A DNA stretch of 15,676 nt from Geminicoccaceae bacterium (lineage in GTDB: Bacteria; Pseudomonadota; Alphaproteobacteria; Geminicoccales; Geminicoccaceae). The position numbers were made by a program, and so were the translations under genes. The DNA lies in the NCBI GenBank assembly GCA_020446285.1, contig JAGREZ010000136.1, forward strand, positions 1 to 15,676, read 5' to 3'. Below, piece after piece: positions 6,373 to 14,240 of the stretch (positions are counted from its first letter, which is position 1; every line of letters begins with the position of its first letter). The notes under the pieces are model-generated. The model ran no database searches. It was not told the origin of the DNA and was given only the letters and a program-made list of their open reading frames with translations.

Positions 6373-8655
6373 TCAAAAGCGCGTACCGAACGAGATCCGG
6401 AAACTCTCCGTCTCGTCCTCATCCTCCTCCACAAGGGCCTGGGAGAAATCGATGGAAAGTGGCCCGAGCGGCGAAAGCCAGGAAAGACCGACACCCGCGC
6501 CGACGCGAAGATCGCCGCTGTCCTGCAGGGACGGGCCATTGACATCGATCTCCGTCAGCGTGCCGGCATCGACGAACGTCCGCCCGAACATGCGCAGTTC
6601 CTCGGGCAGTCCGAGCGGGAACCGCAGTTCCGCCGTACCCGTATAGTACAGATTGCCGCCGAGCGCATCCTCGGTGAGCGAGTCCCTCGGACCGATGCCG
6701 CCCGCACTGAAACCGCGCAGGCTCGACCCGCCGATGAAGAACCGGTTGGAGAGGTGAACATCCTCGCCGGAAAATCCGAAGATGTAGCCGATACCACCGC
6801 CGAGATTGAGCACCACGTCAGGCACGAACTGGAAATAATAGTCGGCGCGCCCTTCATGCATCAGGAACCTGTTGTCGCCGCCGAGACCGGCGAGTTCCTG
6901 ATCCAGACGCAGGAGATAGCCCTCGGAGGGAAGAAAGCGGGTATCCCGCCGGTCGTAGCTCAGGGTCTGGCCGATCGCCGAGGTGAGCCGGCTGCCCTCC
7001 TCGTCGCGAATGAAGACCGAGGCCGAGTTGGAGACGTTCTCGATCTCGTCATCACGCAATGTGTAACGGACCGAATGACGAAGATGCTCGGTCAGCGGAT
7101 AGCCGGCCCGAAGGACGCCACCGGTCGAGGTCTCGTCGAACGAGCTTTCCGACTGATAGTCGGTCTTGCGACGGAAGACATCGAAACCGGCGGCAAGCTC
7201 GCGATTGAGGAAATAGGGTTCGGTAAAGCTGAACTCGATGTCCTGGCGGCGTCCGGAGACCGTGAAATTGCCGCTGACCGTCTGTCCCCGGCCGAGCAGG
7301 TTGCGCTCGGTCAACCGGATGTCGAACAGCGGACCGTCACTGGTCGAGAAGCCGGCACCGAAGGAAAGCTCGCCGGTCGAACGTTCGGAGACCTTGATCC
7401 CGATATCGATGCGGTCCGATGCGGCCGCTGGCGTGGTCGAGACATCGACGGTCTCGAAATATCCGAGATTGCGGATACGCTGCTGCGAGCGGCGGAGCAG
7501 CGCCACATTGTAGGCGTCGCCCTCGGCGAGACGCATCTCGCGACGGATCACCTCGTCCAGCGTGCGCACATTGCCGGAAATATCGATGCGATTGACATAG
7601 ACCCGCTGGCCCTCGTTGATCGTGAAATCGATGTCGATCGCAAGGTCGGTGTGATCGATGTTGGTGACGGGATCGATGCTGGCGAAGGCGTAACCGAGTT
7701 CGCCGGTCTTGTCGGTCAGCGCATCGATCGTGTTCTCGACAAGTTCCGCATTGTAGATTTCGCCGCTCTCCATCTCGACCAGTTCCTCGAGCTGGTCGAC
7801 CGACAGATCGCGGATCGTGCTCGACAGCCCGATCAGGCCGAAACGGTACTGCTGTCCCTCATCGACGGTGAAGGTGATATAGAAGGCGCTTCCGTCCGGC
7901 GTGAGTTCGGCGATCGCCGAGACGACCGCGAATTCGGCGTAGCCGCGTTCGAGATAGAAGCGGCGCAACAGTTCCTGGTCGAATGCCAGCCTGTCCGGAT
8001 CGTAGGTGTCGGCGCTGGTGAGAATGCGCCAGAACGCGCTTTCCTTGGTCTCGATCACACCGCGCAGGGTACTGTCCGAAAACTGTTCGTTGCCGATGAA
8101 GCTGATGCCGGCGACCGAGGTCTCGGGCCCTTCCTCGATCTCGAAAACGAGATCGACGCGGTTCTGGTCGAGTTCGATGATCTTGGGTTCGACCTGTGCC
8201 GCATAGCGGCCATTGCGGCGATAGATCTCGATGATCCGCGACACGGCGGTCTGCACCTTGGCGCGGGTGTAGACCGTGCGCGGACGGATCTGGACTTCCG
8301 CATCGAGCACCTCGTCCTCGATCCGCAGGTTCCCTTCGAAGGCAACGCGATTGACGATCGGATTCTCGATCAGTCGCACGAGCAGCGTGTCGCCCGAACG
8401 GGTGATCGAGACATCGTCGAAAAGGCCGGTGGCGAACAGGTTCTTGAGGGAACGGTCGAGCGCCGACGGATCGAACGGATCACCGGGCCGGACCGCAAGA
8501 TAACTCTCGACGGTCGCGGATTCGATCCGCTCGTTTCCTTCGATGACAATATCCCTTATCGGATCGCCAGCCGTTTGCGCGTAAGAAATTCCTGAAATCG
8601 AGAGTTGAGCCGCAAGGCACAGTACGGCTCCGATGAAAGGCAGAAAGCGACGCAT
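6373..8655 (-). CDS. bamA: Outer membrane protein assembly factor BamA
   Basis: Core of the BAM machine that folds and inserts beta-barrel proteins in the outer membrane. 760 aa (E. coli 810). A signal peptide covers residues 1-26 with cleavage after SYA. Five POTRA domains fill about 30-430 (first one begins IRDIVIEGNERIESATVESY). The 16-strand barrel follows and ends in phenylalanine (RISFGTRF), the usual C-terminal signal. The loop-6 motif that plugs the barrel is LRGF at 646-649 rather than the commoner VRGF. The shorter length reflects shorter barrel loops. The start has only a weak AGGG at 7 nt and is preceded by a 160-bp structured leader. Confidence 0.98.
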   Translation of the reverse strand: MRRFLPFIGAVLCLAAQLSISGISYAQTAGDPIRDIVIEGNERIESATVESYLAVRPGDPFDPSALDRSLKNLFATGLFDDVSITRSGDTLLVRLIENPIVNRVAFEGNLRIEDEVLDAEVQIRPRTVYTRAKVQTAVSRIIEIYRRNGRYAAQVEPKIIELDQNRVDLVFEIEEGPETSVAGISFIGNEQFSDSTLRGVIETKESAFWRILTSADTYDPDRLAFDQELLRRFYLERGYAEFAVVSAIAELTPDGSAFYITFTVDEGQQYRFGLIGLSSTIRDLSVDQLEELVEMESGEIYNAELVENTIDALTDKTGELGYAFASIDPVTNIDHTDLAIDIDFTINEGQRVYVNRIDISGNVRTLDEVIRREMRLAEGDAYNVALLRRSQQRIRNLGYFETVDVSTTPAAASDRIDIGIKVSERSTGELSFGAGFSTSDGPLFDIRLTERNLLGRGQTVSGNFTVSGRRQDIEFSFTEPYFLNRELAAGFDVFRRKTDYQSESSFDETSTGGVLRAGYPLTEHLRHSVRYTLRDDEIENVSNSASVFIRDEEGSRLTSAIGQTLSYDRRDTRFLPSEGYLLRLDQELAGLGGDNRFLMHEGRADYYFQFVPDVVLNLGGGIGYIFGFSGEDVHLSNRFFIGGSSLRGFSAGGIGPRDSLTEDALGGNLYYTGTAELRFPLGLPEELRMFGRTFVDAGTLTEIDVNGPSLQDSGDLRVGAGVGLSWLSPLGPLSIDFSQALVEEDEDETESFRISFGTRF

Positions 8656-8815
8656 GATCGAACCCTAGTCTCCAAGCCCCGACAGCATTCACCCTGCCTT
8701 GGGCGTCCGGCAGGGTGGCGCGCTCGTGGAGACGTTGCGGCTGACGTGATTGGAGAACCGGGTTCGATGTGGCAGGCGGTGCGGATGCTTCAGCCTGCCC
8801 TGCCCGCCTGATCGA
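8656..8815 (-). promoter_or_regulatory. Structured leader of bamA
   Basis: Gene-free gap between rseP and bamA. It contains a 9-bp GC-rich hairpin (8690-8698 with 8709-8717, 10-nt loop), a 7-bp hairpin (8771-8777 with 8793-8799), and a 14-bp perfect palindrome over the rseP stop codon (8807-8820). There is also a long-range 9-bp complementarity between 8760-8768 and 8657-8665; the latter covers the weak Shine-Dalgarno and ends one base before the bamA ATG. None of the hairpins has a U-tail. No clear sigma-70-type promoter was found in it. Confidence 0.5.
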
Positions 8816-9937
8816 TCAGGAAATGAGCCCGGTCACGAACTCGATGACATCGAGATGCACAAGGTCGTTCCATGTCGCGAACACCATGAGACTCAATACC
8901 ATCGCCAGCCCGACCCGAAAGGCAATTTCCTGACTTCGTTCCGTCAACGGCCGTCCACGTGCGGCCTCGATGGTGTAGAGCACGAGATGACCGCCGTCCA
9001 GCATCGGGATGGGAAAGAGGTTGATCAATCCAAGATTGATTGAAAGTACGGCTGTAAACCAGATAACCGGGACGATCCCGTCCTGGGCGATCTCTCCGGA
9101 CATCTGGGCAATCCGCAATGGCCCGCCGAGTTCGTCGGCACTGCGGCTACCCACGATCATCTCGCCAAGGGCGCGAAGCGTACCCGTGACCATCTTCCCG
9201 GTTTCCGCGAACGCCTCGAACACTGCCGAGCCGGGCGAACTGGTGCGGAACTCGATGGCGTTGCTGGTGATGCCGATCAGGCCCACACGGTGGAACTGGC
9301 CGAAACGATCCTCGATCTCCTGAAGCTCGGGCGTGACGACGACATCGAAGGTCCCTTCGCCGCGCTCGACGGTGAAGTTCAACGGCACTTCGGCCGACGG
9401 CCGCACATACTCCTGCAGATCCTGGAAGCTCTCGATCGCCGCGCCATCGACCGCGACGATGCGATCATCGGTCACGAGCCCCGCTGCCGCGGCCGGGCTT
9501 CCATCCCGCACATCGGCAACGACCGCCGGTGTGTAGGGACGGCCGCTCATCATGAAGAGGAGAGCCAGAACAACGATGGCGAAAATGAAATTGGCCGCCG
9601 GCCCCGCGAACACGACGGCCATGCGCTGCCAGACGCTCTTGGCCGGAAAACTGTCCGGATCGCTCGCCGTCCCGGCATCGGCGGTCGCGCTCGTCGCGTC
9701 CGCGTCACCCAGCATCTTCACATAGCCGCCAAGCGGTATCCAGCTGAACTTCCAGCGCGTGCCATGCCGGTCGTTGAAGCCGAACAGCTCCTGACCGAAG
9801 CCGATGGAAAAGGTCTCGACGCGAATGCCGTTCCGCCGGGCGACCCAGTAGTGACCATACTCGTGCACGAACACGACGACGGAGAGAATGATCAGGAACG
9901 GGAGAACATATCCGGTGATCTGATTGATCAGGTCCAT
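8816..9937 (-). CDS. rseP: RIP-type site-2 zinc metalloprotease
   Basis: Inner-membrane M50 metalloprotease that cuts transmembrane segments, in E. coli the anti-sigma factor RseA after DegS. 373 aa. The zinc site is HEYGH (His25, Glu26, His29) in the first membrane helix, completed by Asp314 in NLFPIPMLDGGH. One PDZ domain lies at about residues 135-205; E. coli RseP has two. Membrane spans are near 8-28, 108-130, 288-315 and 340-358. The start is ATG with a weak AAAGG, 22 nt after the dxr stop. An acidic, Ser/Thr/Ala-rich linker (about 79-96) interrupts the first loop. Its local anti-sigma substrate is not in the window. Confidence 0.96.
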   Translation of the reverse strand: MDLINQITGYVLPFLIILSVVVFVHEYGHYWVARRNGIRVETFSIGFGQELFGFNDRHGTRWKFSWIPLGGYVKMLGDADATSATADAGTASDPDSFPAKSVWQRMAVVFAGPAANFIFAIVVLALLFMMSGRPYTPAVVADVRDGSPAAAAGLVTDDRIVAVDGAAIESFQDLQEYVRPSAEVPLNFTVERGEGTFDVVVTPELQEIEDRFGQFHRVGLIGITSNAIEFRTSSPGSAVFEAFAETGKMVTGTLRALGEMIVGSRSADELGGPLRIAQMSGEIAQDGIVPVIWFTAVLSINLGLINLFPIPMLDGGHLVLYTIEAARGRPLTERSQEIAFRVGLAMVLSLMVFATWNDLVHLDVIEFVTGLIS

Positions 9938-9959
9938 TCGAGGCCTTTCGATCGACGGT

Positions 9960-11162
9960 CTAGACGGCTAGCCTTGCGCGACGGGTGACGGATTCCTGCG
10001 CGTGGCGGCGCGCGGAGCGATCATACGCCAGCACTTCTTCAAGAGACGTTAACGCGCGGGAATCGACCCTCTCGAGCGCCGTCTCGACGATCGAGACGAT
10101 ATCGAGAAAGCCGATACGCCGTTCGAGAAACGCGGCAACCGCCACCTCGTTGGCCGCATTGAAGAGAATAGGTGCGGTACCGCCCGCATTCAAGGCCTCG
10201 CGCGCCAGCCGAAGGGCCGGGAACCGGCCGGTATCCGGCGCCTCGAAATCGAGCGAGCCGATGGCCGCGAGGTCCAGTCGGGTCGTGCCGACCTCGAGCC
10301 GCGATGGCCAGCCGAGCGCGTGGGCAATCGGCACCCGCATGTCCGGCGGGCTCAGCTGCGCGAGGGTCGAGCCATCGGTGAAGGTGACGAGGCTGTGGAT
10401 GATCGACTGCGGATGGACCACCACCTCGATGGAACGCTCCTCGATGCCGAAGAGATAATGCGCTTCGATGAGTTCGAGCGCCTTGTTCATCATCGTCGCA
10501 CTGTCGATGGAAATCTTCGTACCCATCGACCATTTGGGATGTGCCAGTGCATCCTCGCGGCTGGCCGCCGACATGCGCTCGCGGCTCCAGCAGCGGAAGG
10601 GGCCGCCGGACGCGGTCAGCGTCAGCCTCTCGACGGAAGTCCTGCAGCTTCCGGCGATCGCCTGGAACATCGCATTGTGCTCGGAATCGACCGGCAGCAG
10701 CGTGGCACCATTGCGTGCGACCTCCGAGAGCATCAGCGGGCCGGCGCAGACGAGGCATTCCTTGTTGGCGAGACCGATCAGCGCGCCGCGCCGGATCGCC
10801 GCCAGTGTCGGCTCGAGCCCGGAGGCGCCGACGATGGATGCCATGACGAAATCGGCGTCCATCTCCGCCGCCTTGATGATCGCCCGTTCGCCGCCCCGCG
10901 CCTCGATCCTCGTGCCTTCGAGCAGGCTCTGCAGGCGCGGCAGCAGGTCGTTCCTGCCGATCACCGCCCGCTCGGCATCGAGCTCCACCGCCAGCCGCGC
11001 CAGTTCGTCGACCCGCGACCAGGCGGTCAGCGCCTTGACGCGGAAACGCTCCGGCGTCTCCTTGATGACTCTCGCGGTGCTGCCACCGACCGATCCGGTC
11101 GCACCGAGAATGGTCACGCTGCGCGGCTGCCCGGCGGTGGGAGAAGCGATGGCAACGGTCAT
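9960..11162 (-). CDS. dxr: 1-deoxy-D-xylulose 5-phosphate reductoisomerase
   Basis: Cytoplasmic NADPH- and divalent-metal-dependent enzyme that makes MEP from DXP, the committed step of the non-mevalonate isoprenoid pathway and the target of fosmidomycin. 400 aa, normal length. NADPH binding: ILGATGSVGGST (18-29). NKECLVCAGP at 133-142. Metal ligands: Asp159 and Glu161 in PVDSEHNAMFQ, and Glu230 in MNKALELIEA. The substrate-binding parts SGGPFR (185-190), HPKWSMGTKISIDSATM and VHPQSIIHS are intact. The ATG at 11162 has GGAGG upstream and overlaps the cdsA stop as ATGA; the longer upstream frame lies inside cdsA. Together with uppS it links precursor supply and polyprenyl synthesis in one operon. 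Confidence 0.98.
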   Translation of the reverse strand: MTVAIASPTAGQPRSVTILGATGSVGGSTARVIKETPERFRVKALTAWSRVDELARLAVELDAERAVIGRNDLLPRLQSLLEGTRIEARGGERAIIKAAEMDADFVMASIVGASGLEPTLAAIRRGALIGLANKECLVCAGPLMLSEVARNGATLLPVDSEHNAMFQAIAGSCRTSVERLTLTASGGPFRCWSRERMSAASREDALAHPKWSMGTKISIDSATMMNKALELIEAHYLFGIEERSIEVVVHPQSIIHSLVTFTDGSTLAQLSPPDMRVPIAHALGWPSRLEVGTTRLDLAAIGSLDFEAPDTGRFPALRLAREALNAGGTAPILFNAANEVAVAAFLERRIGFLDIVSIVETALERVDSRALTSLEEVLAYDRSARRHAQESVTRRARLAV

Positions 11163-11968
11163 GAGATCCCTCCAGTCGCAAGCACCAGCGCCAGGACAGG
11201 CAATGCCGGCATGTAGCCATCGAGGCGGTCCAGAAGCCCTCCATGGCCGGGAATGAGTGTTCCGCTGTCCTTCACGCCGGCGCGCCGCTTGAGCCATGAT
11301 TCAAACAGGTCGCCACCCTGCGCGATCAGGGCGAGAGCAAGGGCGAGGATCGCAGCGGAGGCCGCGCCGAAGGCGATGAACGGTGAAAGCGCGGCACCGG
11401 TGATCGCCGCACCGGCGGCACCGCCGGCAAGCCCCGACCATGTCTTGCCGGGGCTGATCCTCGGGGCGAGTTTCGCACCACCCACCGACGAGCCGACGAA
11501 ATAGGCGGCACAGTCGGTAGCGATGACGACGCAAACGAGCCAGATCAACCGTTCCAGCCCGTCATCGGCACTGCGCAACCAGAGAAAGGCGAGCGTTGGC
11601 AGGGTGATGTAGAACGCGCCCGAAAAAAAGGCCGGGCTCTCCACCCGCGCCCGGACGAAAGCGAAAACCAGCACGGCAACGGCCGCCGCAAGGATCAGAG
11701 CGAGCGTCACCGCCGTTCCGTCCACCCGCCAGCCCATCGCGTGGACGAACGCGAACAGGGCCACCACCTGAAGCGGTGCGGCGGCATGGGCGAGATGATC
11801 GTGAAGGGTCGGCCGGGGCATCGTCAGGGCGGTCCATTCACGCACCAGCCCCCAGATCAGGAGCGGCAATGCCGCAAGGAGCAGCCATCCCCCCGCGAAG
11901 ATCACGAGCGCCGCAAGAAGGGCGGCAAGCACGCCGCCGAACAGTCGCGGACGCAGATCCGGACGCAT
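11159..11968 (-). CDS. cdsA: Phosphatidate cytidylyltransferase (CDP-diglyceride synthase)
   Basis: Inner-membrane enzyme that makes CDP-diacylglycerol from phosphatidic acid and CTP, precursor of all phospholipids. 269 aa with about eight hydrophobic spans, the first at about residues 10-40. The C-terminal family signature at 224-250 is complete: SWLKRRAGVKD, then IPGHGGLLDRLDG, with the metal-binding Asp residues. ISPGKTWSG (near the middle) is also typical. The ATG at 11968 follows the uppS stop after 4 nt without a good Shine-Dalgarno, and the stop overlaps the dxr start. Translation therefore seems coupled on both sides. Somewhat shorter than E. coli CdsA (285 aa). Confidence 0.97.
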   Translation of the reverse strand: MRPDLRPRLFGGVLAALLAALVIFAGGWLLLAALPLLIWGLVREWTALTMPRPTLHDHLAHAAAPLQVVALFAFVHAMGWRVDGTAVTLALILAAAVAVLVFAFVRARVESPAFFSGAFYITLPTLAFLWLRSADDGLERLIWLVCVVIATDCAAYFVGSSVGGAKLAPRISPGKTWSGLAGGAAGAAITGAALSPFIAFGAASAAILALALALIAQGGDLFESWLKRRAGVKDSGTLIPGHGGLLDRLDGYMPALPVLALVLATGGIS

Positions 11969-11972
11969 GCCG

Positions 11973-12719
11973 CTAGCCGGGCCGGGCGCCGTAGCGCCGC
12001 TCGCGAACCGAGTACAGTTCGATGGCATCGCGCAGATGCTCCTCGCTGAACTCCGGCCACGCGATATCGAGAAACACGAATTCGGTATAGGCAAGCTGCC
12101 AGAGAAGGAAATTGCTGATCCGTTGCTCACCGCTCGTGCGGATCAGAAGGTCAGGGTCCGGAATGCCCGCGGTGTAGAGATATTCCGCGACCTTCGCCTC
12201 ATCGATCGATGAGGGATCGAGCCGGCCGGCGGCCACCTCTCTGGCGATCGAACCGGCGGCATGAACGATCTCGTCGCGCCCGCCGTAACTGAGCGCCACC
12301 AGAAGCGTGAGCCGCTCATTGGCCCTCGTCTTGGCTTCCGCTCGCTCGATCAGATCGCGGATATCGGCATCGAGGCGCTCCCTGTCACCGATGATCCGCA
12401 CCCTGACACCATTGGCGTGCAGCGCATTGATCTCCTTCTGCAGATAGAAACGCAGAAGGTTCATCAGTTCGCCGACCTCGCCCATGGGCCTGCGCCAGTT
12501 CTCCGACGAGAAGGCATAGAGGGTCAGATAGCGGACGCCCAGCCTGCAACAGCCCTCGACCGCCCGACGGACTGACTCCGCACCATGCTTGTGCCCGTAG
12601 ATGGGGGGCATGCCGCGTGCCCTCGCCCAGCGCCGGTTCCCGTCCATGATGATCGCGACATGGGTCGGCGAAGGCGCGTCCTCGCCCGCTTGGTCGGCGA
12701 TCTCTGCTCGGGAGTTCAA
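11973..12719 (-). CDS. uppS: Undecaprenyl diphosphate synthase (cis-prenyltransferase)
   Basis: Cytoplasmic cis-prenyltransferase that adds eight isoprene units to farnesyl diphosphate to give the C55 carrier for peptidoglycan and O-antigen. No ATG exists before the catalytic motif. I placed the start at TTG 12719-12717, with GAGG of the frr stop region about 9 nt upstream, giving 248 aa. With this start the key residues fall at exactly the E. coli numbers: Asp26 in IIMDGNRRW, Arg194 and Arg200 in RTSGEQR, Glu213 in AYTEFVF. The usual MDGNGRW reads MDGNRRW here. It lies 11 nt after frr and 4 nt before cdsA. The family call is very secure; the exact start is less so. Confidence 0.96.
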   Translation of the reverse strand: MNSRAEIADQAGEDAPSPTHVAIIMDGNRRWARARGMPPIYGHKHGAESVRRAVEGCCRLGVRYLTLYAFSSENWRRPMGEVGELMNLLRFYLQKEINALHANGVRVRIIGDRERLDADIRDLIERAEAKTRANERLTLLVALSYGGRDEIVHAAGSIAREVAAGRLDPSSIDEAKVAEYLYTAGIPDPDLLIRTSGEQRISNFLLWQLAYTEFVFLDIAWPEFSEEHLRDAIELYSVRERRYGARPG

Positions 12720-12730
12720 TGGCTTCGGCC

Positions 12731-13297
12731 TCAGACGGTCTTGATGTCCTGTTCCTTCTGCTCGAGCAGGTGATTGATCGACTGGATATGGCTGTCGGTC
12801 AGCCCCTGAACCTCGTCGGCCCAGATCTTGTGATCGTCCTGCGAGAGCTCCCCATCCTTTTCCATGCGCTTGAGCTCGTCCATGCCGGTCCGGCGGACAT
12901 TGCGCACCGCGATCCGCGCCTCTTCGGCATATTTGTGCGCGACCTTGACGAGTTCGCTGCGCCGCTCCTCGCTCAGCTCGGGAATGGGAACCCGCACGAG
13001 CGTGCCGTCGGCAGCCGGATTGAGACCCAGCGAGGCATTGCGGATGGCCTTTTCCACCGCCTTTACGAGGCCCTTGTCCCACACCTGAACGGACAACATG
13101 CGCGATTCCGGAACGCTGATGGTGCCGACCTGGTTGAGCGGCATGTCGGCGCCATAGGCCTCGACCACCACCGGCTCGAGCAGGCTCGCCGAGGCACGCC
13201 CCGCGCGCAGGCCGACGAGCTCCTTGCGCAGCACATCGACCGCCCCGTCCATCCGGCGATCGAGATCGCCGATGTCCAGTTCGCCATCCTCACTCAT
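12731..13297 (-). CDS. frr: Ribosome recycling factor
   Basis: Cytoplasmic factor that with EF-G splits the post-termination ribosome. 188 aa, close to the family length of 185. The three-helix bundle domain I is formed by about residues 1-30 and 105-188; the beta-rich domain II by about 31-104. Typical stretches are [20 protein letters not shown] (30-49), GTISVPE, and [20 protein letters not shown]. The ATG overlaps the pyrH stop as ATGA and has a strong GGGAGG 6 nt upstream. The usual tsf-pyrH-frr-uppS order is kept. Nothing unusual is seen. Confidence 0.98.
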   Translation of the reverse strand: MSEDGELDIGDLDRRMDGAVDVLRKELVGLRAGRASASLLEPVVVEAYGADMPLNQVGTISVPESRMLSVQVWDKGLVKAVEKAIRNASLGLNPAADGTLVRVPIPELSEERRSELVKVAHKYAEEARIAVRNVRRTGMDELKRMEKDGELSQDDHKIWADEVQGLTDSHIQSINHLLEQKEQDIKTV

Positions 13298-14049
13298 GCG
13301 TTTCCTCCCTTGCCCGCGCCTTCCTCGATGATCGTATGCGGTTCCTCTCCGCGCAGGACCCGGGCGAAAGCCCCTGCGGCGTGCACCGAGAAGACGATGA
13401 TGGGGATATTACTCTCGCGCGCAAGGGAGATTGCGGACGCATCCATGACCTTGAGATCCCTGGACAACACCTCGAGATAGCCGAGCCGTTCCAGACGCCG
13501 GGCATTCGGGTCCTTCTTCGGATCGGCGGTATAGACACCATCGACCTGCGTGCCCTTGAGCAGCAGGTCGCATCCCATTTCAGACGCGCGAAGGGCCGCC
13601 GCCGTATCGGTGGTGAAAAAGGGATTGCCCGTGCCGCCGGCGAAGATCACCACCCGCCCCTTTTCCAGATGGCGCACGGCACGGCGGCGGATATAGGGCT
13701 CGCACACGGCGGCCATGGGAATGGCCGACATCACGCGGGTCGGAATGCCCGCCTGCTCGATCACGCTCTGCACGGCAATCGCGTTGATGACGGTGCCGAG
13801 CATGCCCATATAGTCGGCACTGGTGCGCTCGACACCGGCGGACGCGAGCGACGCGCCACGGATGATGTTGCCACCACCGATGACGATGCAGATCTCGACA
13901 CCCAGCGCATGGGCTTCGGCGACATCGGACGCGAGCTGATGCAGGACGGCGCGGTCATGACCGAAGCCCTGGTCTCCCATGAGCGCCTCGCCTGACATCT
14001 TGAGGAGGACGCGCCGGTGACCCGTCTTCGATGTCCCGCTGTCGCTCAT
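13294..14049 (-). CDS. pyrH: UMP kinase
   Basis: Cytoplasmic amino-acid-kinase-fold enzyme that phosphorylates UMP to UDP with ATP, an early step of pyrimidine nucleotide supply; hexameric and allosterically controlled by GTP and UTP in characterised homologues. 251 aa. N-terminal Lys/Gly-rich beta strand [13 protein letters not shown] (13-25), GGGNIIRG (58-65) for phosphate binding, [13 protein letters not shown] (139-151) for UMP, and [16 protein letters not shown] (165-180) are all present. The ATG at 14049 is the first reasonable start; the frame is open for 57 further codons into the leader, without family similarity. It overlaps frr by 4 bp. A candidate promoter lies upstream. Confidence 0.98.
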   Translation of the reverse strand: MSDSGTSKTGHRRVLLKMSGEALMGDQGFGHDRAVLHQLASDVAEAHALGVEICIVIGGGNIIRGASLASAGVERTSADYMGMLGTVINAIAVQSVIEQAGIPTRVMSAIPMAAVCEPYIRRRAVRHLEKGRVVIFAGGTGNPFFTTDTAAALRASEMGCDLLLKGTQVDGVYTADPKKDPNARRLERLGYLEVLSRDLKVMDASAISLARESNIPIIVFSVHAAGAFARVLRGEEPHTIIEEGAGKGGNA

Positions 14050-14101
14050 GGCCTCGTCCGCTCCATCTGGTGCACCGGCGCATTCACTCCGTTCATCCGC
14101 C

Positions 14102-14130
14102 AATACACCAGCTCCTTGTTCTTGCATCAA
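14102..14130 (-). promoter_or_regulatory. pyrH: Candidate promoter for the pyrH-frr-uppS run
   Basis: On the minus strand TTGATG (14130-14125) and TGTATT (14107-14102) are separated by exactly 17 bp. Each matches the sigma-70 consensus at four of six bases. Transcription would start near 14095, about 45 nt before the pyrH ATG. This lies in the longest gap of the right half and agrees with an internal promoter; not proven. Confidence 0.45.
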
Positions 14131-14134
14131 TTTG

Positions 14135-14163
14135 TCCAGACAGATCCGTACGATCTGTCTGGA
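14135..14163. repeat. 12-bp-arm inverted repeat upstream of pyrH
   Basis: Perfect arms TCCAGACAGATC (14135-14146) and GATCTGTCTGGA (14152-14163) with 5 bp between. In RNA read through from tsf it would be a very stable hairpin, but no U-run follows on either strand. As DNA it ends 4 bp upstream of the candidate -35 box, a position typical of an activator site. The two roles (operator, or tsf 3'-end/processing hairpin) cannot be separated by sequence. Confidence 0.65.
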
Positions 14164-14240
14164 TCGATGCACCAGTTGAACCGCCGGCACCCCGCCGGGG
14201 CTGCCGCCGCCCGTCGTCACCCGGAGCGGCGGCGCACAAG

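Larger units (their letters stand above)
14050..14240 (-). other. Gap between tsf and pyrH
   Basis: 191 bp without a supported gene. Besides the promoter and the inverted repeat listed separately, it has a second, outer complementarity CTGGTGCA (14067-14074) with TGCACCAG (14168-14175). In a readthrough transcript this would close a large loop around the 12-bp hairpin and the promoter region. The tsf-proximal part (14176-14235) is a GC-rich stretch without clear structure. Confidence 0.5.

Noticed and set aside
6754..8595. Long plus-strand open frame (613 codons) opposite bamA
   Set aside because: High-GC antisense shadow: composition is Asp/Arg/Ile-rich without family features, and bamA on the other strand is certain.
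8690..8717. Intrinsic terminator between rseP and bamA
   Set aside because: Stem is strong, but the bases after it are not a U-run on either strand.
11163..13082. N-terminally extended versions of dxr, cdsA and uppS
   Set aside because: The extensions lie inside the preceding genes in another frame; the chosen starts fit junction spacing and family lengths.
14135..14163. Classic terminator after tsf
   Set aside because: The sequence after the stem on the minus strand is CAAATTGATG, with no U-run; kept only as an alternative role.
13294..14220. Longer pyrH frame starting at 14220
   Set aside because: The extra 57 codons cover the leader with the inverted repeat and promoter and show no UMP kinase similarity; the ATG at 14049 gives normal length.
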